Source of the DNA: Chelydra serpentina | Taxonomy: Eukaryota > Chordata > Testudines > Chelydridae | Assembly: GCA_037349315.1 (NCBI GenBank) | Contig: JBAIAC010000026.1 | Location: 26,627,501-26,691,500, forward strand | Direction of reading: 5' to 3' | DNA: 64,000 bases | Shown here: piece after piece, positions 21,181 through 31,401 of the stretch | Layout of the letters: every line of letters begins with the position of its first letter | Numbering within the stretch: the stretch's first letter is position 1 | The notes under the pieces: model-generated | Database searches by the model: none | The model's input: the letters and a program-made list of their open reading frames with translations, nothing else | Told to the model about the DNA's origin: nothing | Translations under genes and position numbers: made by a program

Positions 21181-22604
21181 TCTACATAATTGGATGTTTT
21201 TAAACAATTTGCATGACTTTGAGTCGTCAAAAAAGTGGGTTAAAAATAAGTAAAACACCATTTTCCCCCTAAAACCTAGGAAATGTTCAGTAAAAGTCTA
21301 TAAAAAGTAAAAATGAAGGATCTTATGTATACTCCAATGCTGGATCTCCTAGTATGGAGACTGTTGCTAACCTTCTCTTCAGCTGTAATATTAAGGGTAC
21401 TGTAGCACACTGTAGCCTTGGTGCTCTACACTTACTTTTCTTTACTTTGTTTTGCTAATGTTTCCCCCCTCAGATTTTTTACTGTCTTCCTTGCTTTATA
21501 ATAGTCAATTTCCACCCTACATCCATTCTTATTACATTTGAGATGAGCACAAAAAACTGAATGAATCATCCCTTCTTTGTGTTACAGAATTACATGCGAT
21601 TGTGAGTTTTATTCCTCACTGAATGTTAGATGGCACAATATTTAACTGACTGCTGTCTGACCAAATGACTCAGTCAGTCACTGCCATTCTCTGTGCAAAT
21701 CCTTTGCCTACAATCCCACCTTTGTTTGAAACCTTTACCCCAGAACTCTGACCTCATTCTCTGTCCCTTCCCACTGGATTCTAAACTTTCTCAGCATAAG
21801 GAGACCTCATTTGTCCACATCTCTGAGAGCAAACGTAGGCACCTCATACTTGCCTGAGGGTTGAAAACACACTCCTGATATTTCCATATAAAACTTTTAT
21901 TTATAGTGGATGTCTTGAGTTCTATCTTTGGAGGCGGAGAATGATTTTTTTTAAAGTAACTGTGGAGCAGGAATAATAACACTAACAACTTGTTCTGTTT
22001 GTTAAGAAACATTTTGGGGCCCCACTAACAGTAACAGGCACAGTAACCCATGCAGCTGAGCATGGAACTCATTTTGAGTTGGACGAGCAATCATTTTCAT
22101 CATAATCAGAGATTTTAGTGGGAAATCTGTTGACTTCCTGGGGTTTTTTTTTAATCTGTGTTTTGGATTTTTTTTTTAAATCACCCAACTGTGATAAAGC
22201 CGGGGAAAGTGACGGCATGCAGGCAGTTCCTACAGAGATGATGACAATCTCAACCTTGATACCTGTTTTTATAACAGTCTCTCAGTAACATTGATGCTAG
22301 TGTAAATGTATAAGCATAACTCATTAAGCAAATTCATGTTTCACCTCCTGTGCCTACCAGCATCAGTTCAGCACTTTACCAGGCTTTGTATCAGTAAGGT
22401 CACTGAAGCAGATGAACAGATAAAGTAGGTAAGAAAAAGAAAATATATTTTTCTACATAACAGTCTTTCCATGCAAGAATGTGGCTGGATGGAAATATTT
22501 ATTATAATTTCCTACCAGCTTGCAGCAAGGAAAATATTCTGTCACTAACTATGGTGGTTAATTCTATTATTATTATTACTACTACTACGACTATTTCTAT
22601 TACA

Positions 22605-22700
22605 GCAGCATGTAGAGGCTCCTTTTGGGATTCTAGGCCCAAATGTGCTATAAACTATATGCATATAGAATATAAATATAGCCCCTACCCCAAATTGCTT
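22605..22700. repeat. Old dispersed amniote-type repeat
   Basis: The order of an ATT-rich run, ggcccaaatgtgctataaac and cccctaccccaaattgctt resembles a widespread sauropsid repeat whose typical form carries ccattgtgctaggcgctgta and ccctgccccaaagagctta. The latter phrase appears reversed at 58860-58890 (aagctcttaggggcaggg). Confidence 0.5.
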
Positions 22701-23861
22701 CCCTGCAGAGGTTGGAAAGGAGTTTAAATATGGTTTGTTTTTCATGTAAACTAGCAGGTCTTTTTCTTGTTTGTTCTTTTTTTTTAAAGTTTCACAAAAG
22801 TATAACCGTCTAGTCTGTGATAGAGAACAAACAGACAATTATGGCAGTTTGTTAAATTTTTAGAAAGGAGACCAAAGTAGTGCTTACTAGATCATTAAGA
22901 GATTAGCAATAGCTTTGAATACAAATTCCACCATATATATAATTTTTTTTTAGTGGGAAGGTTGGGGAAGAGACTTGAAACAAAAATATAGCTGAGAGAA
23001 GGATCTGTAGACTCTAAAATCCTGTCTCCAATAATGGCCAGTGCCAGATGTCTAATAGGAAGATGCATGAAAACTGTAAAGGACAATTATGAAATAAACT
23101 GCCTATAGCTGAAGTTTTTTTCTCAACCTTGTACATTTTTATCCTAGCAAATGTAACTTGGGATGTCCCCATAATCCATACCGATGCCTTTTTTTGAATA
23201 CTGTTATCTTCTTGGTTCCAATAATATCTTGTTTACAGTGAGATCCATAACTTAATTATGCCTTGAGTAAGTTTGTACAGTGCTACACATCCAACACTGT
23301 CGAGAAGTTTGCTGTTATTGTCGTCAGAATTTTCTAGGCTGCAAGAGCCTGCGGTGTTCTCAGTTAATGGCAAAATCTAGCTTTCTAACGTTCCTCTCTC
23401 TTTTTTTTTTTGGCCAGTGTTTCTGAAAGTGACATTATTGGAAACTGGCTTCTGATGAAAATCAGAAGTTTAATAACTAAGTTAATGGGTAAAAACTGTA
23501 TTTTGTATCAGCATCTTCAGAGTTTGGATTTCATTCCTTAGCATGACCCCAGTAACCAATGGAGTTAAATTGCAGTCAGTGGAGAATCTGGTCCAGGGTA
23601 TTTTAGGCCTTTACAGTAGAATTCAGGGTTTTCTAAGGCTCAGGGCTTTATCTTATTAATGATTAAAAATATAGTATTTACTATAACAGCTACATTAACC
23701 TAAAAGGGAGACATAACAATGCTGATTGCAAAAAGCCTAATATCTTGCAGCAATTTACACATTTGCAACATGCATTATTAATTTTTATAACTCATGGAAT
23801 TTAAATTGACATGTAAAACTTCATATAAATAATCTAAGAAGAGGAAAGACACACCTTTGCA

Positions 23862-24166
23862 CAGGGATCGGCAACCTTTGGCATGCGGCCCGCCAGGATA
23901 AGCCCCCTAGTGGGCCAGGCCGGTTTGTTTACTTGCCGCGTCCGCAGGTTCGGCCGATCGCAGCTCCCACTGGCTGCAGTTTGCCGCTCCAGGCCAATGG
24001 GGGCTGCTGCACCACTTCCCGCAGCCCCCATTGGCTTGGAACGGCGAACCGCGGCCAGTGGGAGCCGCGATCGGCTGAACCTGCAGACGCGGCAAGTAAA
24101 CAAACTGGCCCAGCCCGCCAAGGGGCTTACCCTGGTGGGCCGAGTGCCAAAGGTTGCCAATCCCTG
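23862..24166. mobile_element. hAT MITE forming one long palindrome
   Basis: The ends cagggatcggcaacctttgg and ccaaaggttgccaatccctg are inverted repeats, and the whole 305-bp element folds back on itself: gccgcgtccgcaggttcggc pairs with the gctgaacctgcagacgcggc region, with a centre near 24008-24018. Flanks CCTTTGCA (23854-23861) and CCTTAGCA (24167-24174) agree at 7 of 8 positions, as expected for a slightly eroded hAT target duplication. GC content is far above the surroundings. Open frames on both strands are artefacts of the palindrome. Confidence 0.9.
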
Positions 24167-24174
24167 CCTTAGCA

Positions 24175-24774
24175 TATTAGTATTAAAAAGCTGCCTAATT
24201 GCCATTAGTAGACAACCATAATTTCTTAAGATCTATTTTGTGAGATATTGGGAAACTAGCATCTCTTATAAAAAGCTAATTAGTTTAAATTACGCTTGTC
24301 TCTATACTTTACTCATGCAAAAGGTGGAGCTGTTTTTCTAGATAATGCATTTTTTAATCAATGTGACAAAATAGCAATGCTGACAACATTGCAGTAGGTT
24401 AACTGAAGAACACCAGCTGTATCTAAGCAACACTAAAGTCTAAGTCAGAAAGTCTATGTGAGGAATTTGTTTACCTTCAAGAATAATGCAGGTTGAAGTG
24501 CTTAAAGTTTTTATAAGAATAGAATGAATTAAAATGGGATTGTTATTTCCAGTTAATTAAGTTCAAATCTACTTTTTAGAGAGTAAAAAAAGGATACAAT
24601 GTATGATAGTTTAATAATAGTTACACAAAGACTTGGAGGCTAAAGTAATAAACCAGTACTTAAAAAAACCTGATTTTTGCTTTATTGGATTATTGCATAT
24701 TATCTTGATTATCCTTTATGTCATTTAAAAACTAGTACAGTTAGACATGATAAATTCATGTCCATTTCTGCAAC
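24175..24774. other. No gene recognised
   Basis: AT-rich sequence without recognised features. Confidence 0.5.
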
Positions 24775-24945
24775 ATATTTTAAGGAAACTAGAACTGGAT
24801 GCACTCGCTATCCCAGTACTGGTCTCACCAATGCTATATAAAAAGGCAAAATCACCTCCCTGTTCCTACTCACTCTTCCTCTTTTTAAGGATTGCATTAG
24901 CTCCTTTTTGCCACAGCATTATACTGGGAGCTCATTAGACAAGTT
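24775..24945 (-). mobile_element. Old CR1-like LINE fragment
   Basis: The plus strand reads gaactggatgcactcgctat, then agtactggtctcaccaatgc, then attgcattagctcctttttgccacag. This is the reverse of the ORF2 region between the LEY..QFWxP block and the NGILG block of CR1-type LINEs. Highly diverged and short. Confidence 0.7.
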
Positions 24946-26265
24946 AATACAAAACAGCACATGACTATGGGATAAACTGGGACAGCTGATAATGTTTCAT
25001 AGGAAGTTGATAATGAAGGCACGTTAAGTTCAACAAGTGTAACTTTATTAAACTAGTTTGATTTCTCTGTCCATGTGACTAAGTTGCTTCCAGCCTAACA
25101 TCCCACATTTTATGTTTTCCTGATGTCCCACCAATAACAGTCCCTCCAGGGAACATTGGCCCTCATGATTCATGATACAGAACTAAAATTTAAAGAAAAA
25201 AAAAGAGAATTCAAACAGAAACGATCTATGCTCCCCTTGCTTATTATGAGCACCAGTTTATTCACTGCTAAAGGGGAAGTATGCACAGCTAGAGGGTGTG
25301 GGGTCTAGCAGACTGGGGAAGAGTTAGAACAGCTACACTATGTGGTTGTGGAAGATTGCTCTCCTAAAGAAGCTCTTGCCTTATTTTTAGTAAAAGAACT
25401 ATTTGTGTTTTCTGCAGAAAATACACAAAGATTCACAGATTTTTTTTCTTCTTAGGGAAGCAGCTACTTGTATATAGATTTCTCTTTTATTATTAATATC
25501 TGACTTTCCCTATTGTAAAGGGTCACATTTTTATTGAGGTCACCAGTGGAGTAGATATTTTGTAATCTGTCAGTGGAACTATCAAATATTCCTGGCCACT
25601 CATAGCTAGATATTCCACTTCTAGATCCTAATTCATTCCATTAAAGCCAAATACTGTACTCATTCAGTCAAAGATCTGGAATCAGTCGTGTTCTCCCATT
25701 GAAGAAAATTGTAGTTTCCTTTAGGCCTTACAGGGACAGGCAGCAAAGAGGGGAGTTTTTTGTTTAGGGTTGTTCAGGCAGAGCTGTGAAGAACTGAAAT
25801 ACCAATAGGATCCATGCTGAAATATGCCATGCTTGTTGACAAAATCCATGTTACTTAATGACTGCCTCATTAATGTAACTCTTACTCACAGAAGTGACAT
25901 GCACTTCTGTGATTTTCCTCAAAGAGCAGCTGTAATCACTGGGATCTGGGTAACAGTAAATTAAATCCATAAGAAGATAATGTTTGCTCTGCCTCAGCAT
26001 TTAATGCAAAGCAGCAAGAGGCCTTTGCTTTCACCAACATCAAATAAGACTTGCTAACTCCTTAGAAAGAAGGGTAATTTGTTCGATTTCATTTTGCCTA
26101 GTCATTCCAGCTTCTCCTTTTCTCTGTTTTGTTTTCTCAGCAGGTAGGCATGGTTAAAGAGAATCCAGATATCACAGGTTAAAAAGAAGTATTATCATAT
26201 GGTTGAAATGGAACAATTGGGCTCTGATTTGGACTCTTTCACGGACTTGCTGCCTCACCTACATT
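24946..26265. other. No gene recognised; one small perfect hairpin
   Basis: No coding domain. At 25886-25912, tcacagaagtg and cacttctgtga are perfect 11-bp arms around a 5-base loop. Confidence 0.55.
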
Positions 26266-26400
26266 TTGTGGCATAAGCACAAACTAGTCTTTCTGTGCCT
26301 AGGCTTCCCTGTGTGCTATACTTATCTGCCTTACAGAAGTGTTGTGAGGATTTGAAAGGCATTTTGTGATCATTGATTGAAAGGTGCTATAGAGAAATTG
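26266..26400 (+). repeat. MIR-like SINE fragment
   Basis: The order gtgcctaggcttccctg, acttatctgccttacagaagtgttgtgaggattt, ttgaaaggtgctatagag follows the MIR/CORE-SINE pattern (GTGCCTCAGTTTCC, TACCTACCTCACAGGGTTGTTGTGAGGATT, GGTGCTATA). Ancient SINE, plus orientation. Confidence 0.7.
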
Positions 26401-27311
26401 TTTTCTTCATCATCTTTATACCCCCTTTTTTCTTTCTAGCCTAGGCTTGCTTTTACTGCTTTATGTCTCACATCTCATTCAGTAGACTGCAGTTTGCCCT
26501 CCTCTCACAGATTAATAACTCCTTTTGGAAGGAGCTGGGAGAGACAGAATCACTCACGACACAGAACTGGCCTATAGCAATTGGCTGAAGGAATGAGAAA
26601 TTGCTGATAAAAAAACAGCACACAGTGCCATTTCAGTATTTTTTTAATCTATAATTTGTGTTTGTTCAGCTGCAGAAGGGTAACCGGCCTTCTCCTATGA
26701 TATCAAGTTACCACGAGCATCGCTGAACACAAAACCCCCTAGAAAAGTCTCACGTGTACGCACTTCCTGAAGCAAGCAAATCATTTTAAGTTATTCACAG
26801 GGTTTTCTTGTCTTGGATTTCTGTTCACCACAGTTTAGGTATTGCTTTTTAATAGAGGAATGTGTTAATGGAAATATGGGAACTGGGATGAAGCAGGGAG
26901 AAGGGGTGCAAGGACAGAAATATCTAGAAGACACTGGAAGAGTGCAGTGGTGGAGCTGGGGGCGGGGCGTACAATGAGTGCCACCTTCAATTATACTAGT
27001 GGGCTTCAAAAGGCACCCACACATACACCTAGAAGTGGCTGAAGCGTGGAGGATGATCACCCCTGCCCTCCCCAAACCTCTTAGCTTAGCTAACGAAAGA
27101 GTGAATGTTTCACTCTGCTATTACCCACTAGTGAGCTCCTGGGAGACAAACAGAATGGGAAACCCTTTTTATGTGGAACAGATGAGCCTCCAAGGGCCGC
27201 CATGATCCTGCTGGCTCCAAAATGCATTTTAATACAGCCAAATGAACGTTACACATGTACGAACAAGGAATGCAGGCTACACCTATAGAATGGGGACTGT
27301 ATCCTGGAAAG
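26401..27311. other. No gene recognised
   Basis: Sequence between a SINE and a CR1 copy; nothing recognised. Confidence 0.5.
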
Positions 27312-27990
27312 TAGTGACTCATAAGGATTTAGATTAATCGTGGACAAGCAACTCAATATGAGCTTCCAGTGCAATGCTGTGGCAAAAGGGGCTAATGTGA
27401 TCCTTGGATGTATAAACAGGGAAGTAGTCAGTAGGAGTAGGAAGTTGATTTTACCTCTGTACGTGGCATTTATGAAGTCAATACTGGAAATATTACATAT
27501 AGTTCTGGTGTGCAGATTTTAAAAAGGATGCTGAGAAACCAGAGAGGGTATCAAAAAGAACCGTAAGCATGATTCAAGAGCTGAAGAAAATGCCTTACAA
27601 TGAGACACTTGAAGAGCGCAGTTGTTTAGCTTATCATGAAGACTTGATTACAGTGTATAAGTAACTTCACAGGGAGAAAATACCTAAAGTAAAAGGCTCT
27701 TTAATCTAGCAGAGAAAGCGTAACAAGAACCAAGGTCTGCAAACTGAAGCCAGACAAATTCTGGAAAGAAGGTGCTTGTTTTTTAATCAGTCAGTGATTA
27801 ACCATTGGAACATACTACAAAGGGAAATGATGGAATCTCCATCTCTTCATGTCTTCAAATCAAGACCAGATATCTTCCAGAAAGACATGCTTTTGCCAAA
27901 CTTGGTGAAGTGTAATGGCCTGCAATGTGCGGGAGGTCAGAATGGATGATCAAATGTTCCCTTCTGACTGTGAATGGGGAATAGAAGCTG
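27312..27990 (+). mobile_element. Old CR1 LINE fragment
   Basis: The plus strand carries the ORF2 C-terminal region: gtggacaagcaactcaatatg, gctaatgtgatccttggatg, ggaagttgattttacctctgt (the SRKLILPLY block) and later gatggaatctccatctctt (the VESPSL block). It ends near ggtcagaatggatgatc...cccttctgac, the 3' end of an older CR1 subfamily. Many indels are present. Confidence 0.85.
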
Positions 27991-28173
27991 GTGACCAGCA
28001 GCTTCTCCCCAACATTTATCCCTTATTATACATGCTTAGTGCAATTTATACCCCATAGGGACATCCTATTCTTTTATACTGAAAAGTAAGGCTGTGTCAA
28101 TGTTATGCTAGATTCCACAAAACCCCTTATCCACCCATCAGTGAGATTGGAAGGATAGGCATCTCTCTAGCAG

Positions 28174-28174
<1 letters not shown>

Positions 28175-28213
<39 letters not shown>

Positions 28214-28227
28214 TATACACACACACA
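28175..28227. repeat. (TG)n microsatellite with inverted (CA)5 end
   Basis: Eighteen TG units (28175-28210), the spacer tattata and five CA units (28218-28227), so the array can fold back on itself. Confidence 0.95.
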
Positions 28228-28234
28228 AAGATGT

Positions 28235-28435
28235 CATATATATGACTCACATTATCTGAGCACCTCAACACCCCTGTGAGATAGGGATAATAGCACTGCC
28301 CTATTTTACAAATGGAGAAGTGAGACACAGAGAGATTTAGTGGCTTGCCCAAGGTCACACAAGAAGTCTGTAGTTGAGCAGGGAACCGAACCTGGGTGTT
28401 CGGATTCCTAGAGTAATTCCCCAACCACTGGAACT
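28235..28435 (-). repeat. MIR-like SINE
   Basis: The plus strand reads ccctgtgagatagggataat, attttacaaatggagaagtgagacacagagaga and gtggcttgcccaaggtcacacaa, then gaaccgaacctgggtg. That is the reverse complement of a MIR/CORE-SINE through its core to its tRNA-like head. It is one of the clearest old SINEs in the window. Confidence 0.82.
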
Positions 28436-29270
28436 GATTTGCTTCCATTTGGCCTGAGGGTGCCCAAGCTGTCCCTGGATCTGAACACTCTTCATATTAA
28501 ATTAGCAAGGTAAAAGGTAATAATGTCCAGTCATATTCTGCAAGATGCTGAGTCGTGCTCAGCTTTCTCTGTATTTGATAGGAATTGAGCGCACTGTATA
28601 CCTCAAGAAACACTTTGCAAGATTTGGCCAGTCACTAGGGAGTTATCTCCATTAGCCTTCTCTAGTATTTTTTCCTGACATTACAGGATCAGAATCCACC
28701 CTGGGCCACTCCACCCAGCAAAAATGTTAGTCCTGAAAGTTCTTTACCAGGACTTCTAGCCATTTTTTTTCTTTTTTTGAAAACACTGCAAGAAAGTACT
28801 ATCATACAGCATTTCAGAAATGATATATAACTCAAGGGCAGACAGGGGGAAGCTATTAGGGATTGGAAAGAGGATGAGTCAGAACAGATGAGAGAGAAGC
28901 ATGGGTTTCAGCTGCAGATTCAGAAACCAAAGAAAGCTGGAAGCTTCTCAAGATATTCTCTTAAGAAAAAAAGTTAAGACTGTTAAATAAAGATTCCTTG
29001 ATAGAGTGAGATTTGAATGAAGCATCCAAGTTAGCAATTCCAACTTTTTTCATATGTGAAAGAATGTTGCATAATAACTAAGAAGTTACTAGCATTATTT
29101 TAGTAGTATACACTGTACGTTAAAGCCTGTCAGTATGCACCTGATTCACACCTATTTAGAACTCAGACATACAGTAAAACGCACTATGATTAAGCCTGAC
29201 ATGCATGAACATATGGTTTTGGTTAAAGTAGTATTTTTTAAAAGAAAAATAAAATTGGACAGTTTTAGTG
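28436..29270. other. No gene recognised
   Basis: No coding domain or mobile element recognised. Confidence 0.5.
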
Positions 29271-29940
29271 GGGTGTAACAGGATTGCCATTCACTTCTAG
29301 CGTGCCTCCCTTGGCCTGGAGCTGGGAATTAGTTCTTGATGCATTGGGTATCCCCTTGCTGCCTATTGCCTGCTCTGAGATCATCTTGTCAAGTAACTTG
29401 GCACTCCTGCCAGGTCACCTTTTAGTCCACCCCTTTCAGGGTTACAAAGGAAAACAGGACCACTGTCCAAATGCCTTTGATGGTGTTCGGCCTCTGCTCA
29501 GTGCCACTGTACCAGTGGTGGACAGGGGAACACTTACATGCGTGCTACATGGGATTCTACCCTAGGAACCAGCAATCCAGGTCTCAGTCCCCATCCCGTT
29601 GCTGTTCCCCTGGACTCCTTCCTATTCACCCTCATTATCTTCCTTTGTCTGCTTCTGGATTTACCTCAGGAGCCTACTCTACTCCCCATGACTTCTTCAC
29701 CCAGTCCTAGCCACTTACTAGACTATTTATGCCACAGCAGCATCCCAGAACACTTCCTCCTTGTTCCTACAAATCTCTTAGAGAGCAGTTGCAAACACCT
29801 TCCCCTACATCCCCCCTTCTACTTTCAGCCTCTGGCTATAAAGTGCTGCTCAACCCTTCCCCAGTTGGACTTCATTCTCAATTAACCATAGCCCTCCTTC
29901 TCTCAGGCCCTCGTTAGCTGTCAGGGCTGGTGTGGGTGCA
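29271..29940. repeat. Pyrimidine-rich block, possible LTR or repeat fragment
   Basis: More GC- and CT-rich than its surroundings, with long stop-free frames (29284-29565, 29538-29885) that look compositional: the translations are proline/serine/leucine-rich with no motif. It begins near tgtaacaggattgcca, which could be an LTR start, but no matching end or target duplication was found. Origin unresolved. Confidence 0.35.
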
Positions 29941-31264
29941 AACTCCATCACCTGGGGGAAAGAGAGAGAGAGAGAAAAGAAAAGGAGGAATTCCTCTTAG
30001 CCTCCATCCATAGGAAGAAAATGGAAGGAGGTCATGAAGTTACTGAAATAGGGGGTAGTATCTTGGTTTTAGGAGGGTTTTCTCCTTAGTTTTGGAGAGA
30101 GAAGTATTTCACACCTGGAAAATAAAAGCAAAGGATAAGGGTCTGGCAGGGTTTGCGTGCACCTAGGAGCATGATGGAAATGGAATTGAGGAGCACTTTA
30201 ATTAATAAGGGAGACTTGGGAGAGTGGAGAAAACTACCACCAACCTTCCTCTTGAAACATGCACATTAGCTGACCGCATTGCAATTACAACAGTGACATT
30301 GGTTTTAATGGTGGCACTTTTGAAGTGATTCAAAAATGGTACCTGATGTACACAGGGGTTAAATATTTTTGAATACTCATGAATAGCCTGTTATGTCAGA
30401 TTTATTAGCAGTTTCTCTCTGCCACTTTCTTATCCTTCTCTACTCACTTGACTCTCAATCAAACTAGAAATAGAAAGAACACCAATTCCAAGGGAGGCTA
30501 TTGAAATAGTACCATTGATGTTGGCATCACAGGCAGCAGCAACAAGAATACCAATGAACTAGTGCCTCTAAGCATTACTGAGCATATGGATAGCTTGGAC
30601 CTTTTGTCATCAGTTCAAAATGGTATTGTAGTTTCCATGAAAATTAATCTGTTTTCATTTCAGTGTAAGGATATTTTTATGATGATAGGTCTGCAAGTCT
30701 CAGTATTGTACTGAATAGGTCTGCAAAGACATTGCATTGTACTGAAAAAGCAACAATTACTTCTTAATAACGCTGAAAAAAAATACTGCAGTTCTTTATG
30801 AGTTACTGTGCTGCTGTGTTAACCCTACAAGAAAACCTAACAACCTTTGTCATTTAAGCCAGGAACAGGCTTCTGTGCTGCTGATGTTAACCCTACAAGA
30901 AAACCTAACAACCTTTGTCATTTAAGCCAGGAACAGGATTACACTAATTTAACTAAAATCAGTTCAATTGATTTAAACTGTAATAGAACTCCTTTATGAA
31001 CACATTTAAACTGGCTTAAAATGGGTTTAAATTAATTTCAGTGCATCTACATAGGGACTTGCACCATTTAACTACATTAATTTTAAAAGAGGTGGTTTCT
31101 GTTCAAATGGTTTAGTAAACCAGTACAACATTTGTGTATTTAGACAAGGCCTTGCTTAAAACTCAGTCTGGAAAATTTCCCTAAGGTATAATTCCCTCTG
31201 AAACTTGCAACTCACAGCATGAATCAGCACTAGGAGAAAATGTGTATTCTCTTCTTCCTCCTTT
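29941..31264. other. No gene recognised
   Basis: Plain sequence apart from the tandem duplication at 30806. Confidence 0.5.
30806..30937. repeat. 67/68-bp tandem duplication
   Basis: Copy 1 (30806-30872) and copy 2 (30873-30937) both read ctgtgctgctg, gttaaccctacaagaaaacc and catttaagccaggaacagg. They differ only by small indels near the junction (gtgtt versus gatgtt), implying a recent duplication. Confidence 0.95.
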
Positions 31265-31272
31265 CCATCAAT

Positions 31273-31393
31273 TAGGAAACCAACCTCCAGGATTGTCCTG
31301 GAGTCTCCAAGAATTTAAGATTAATCTTGAATTAAAGATTATGTCATGTGATGAAACCTCCAAGAATATGTCCAACCAAAATTGGCAACCATA
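31273..31393. mobile_element. Small hAT MITE, perfect 8-bp target duplication
   Basis: The 121-bp element taggaaaccaacctcc...aattggcaaccata is flanked by exact CCATCAAT at 31265-31272 and 31394-31401. Internal blocks ccaggattgtcctggagtctcc, taagattaatcttgaattaaag and gtcatgtgatgaaacctcc match a MITE I know as abundant in turtles. The left terminus has drifted from the TAGGGTTGCC-type consensus while the duplication is intact. Confidence 0.88.
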
Positions 31394-31401
31394 CCATCAA
31401 T

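Larger units (their letters stand above)
19166..23853. other. Long stretch without recognised genes
   Basis: AT-rich sequence. Only a 20-bp tandem duplication at 21141, ATT/ACT triplet runs near 22560-22590 and an old repeat at 22605 could be named. No exon-like conserved domain was recognised on either strand. Confidence 0.55.

Noticed and set aside
23834..24221. Long open frames on both strands (up to 123 codons)
   Set aside because: They lie over a GC-rich palindromic hAT MITE; mirror-image frames are expected from the palindrome.
29284..29917. Overlapping open frames of up to 115 codons
   Set aside because: Several frames are open at once in a pyrimidine-rich block, which points to composition, not coding; no domain recognised.
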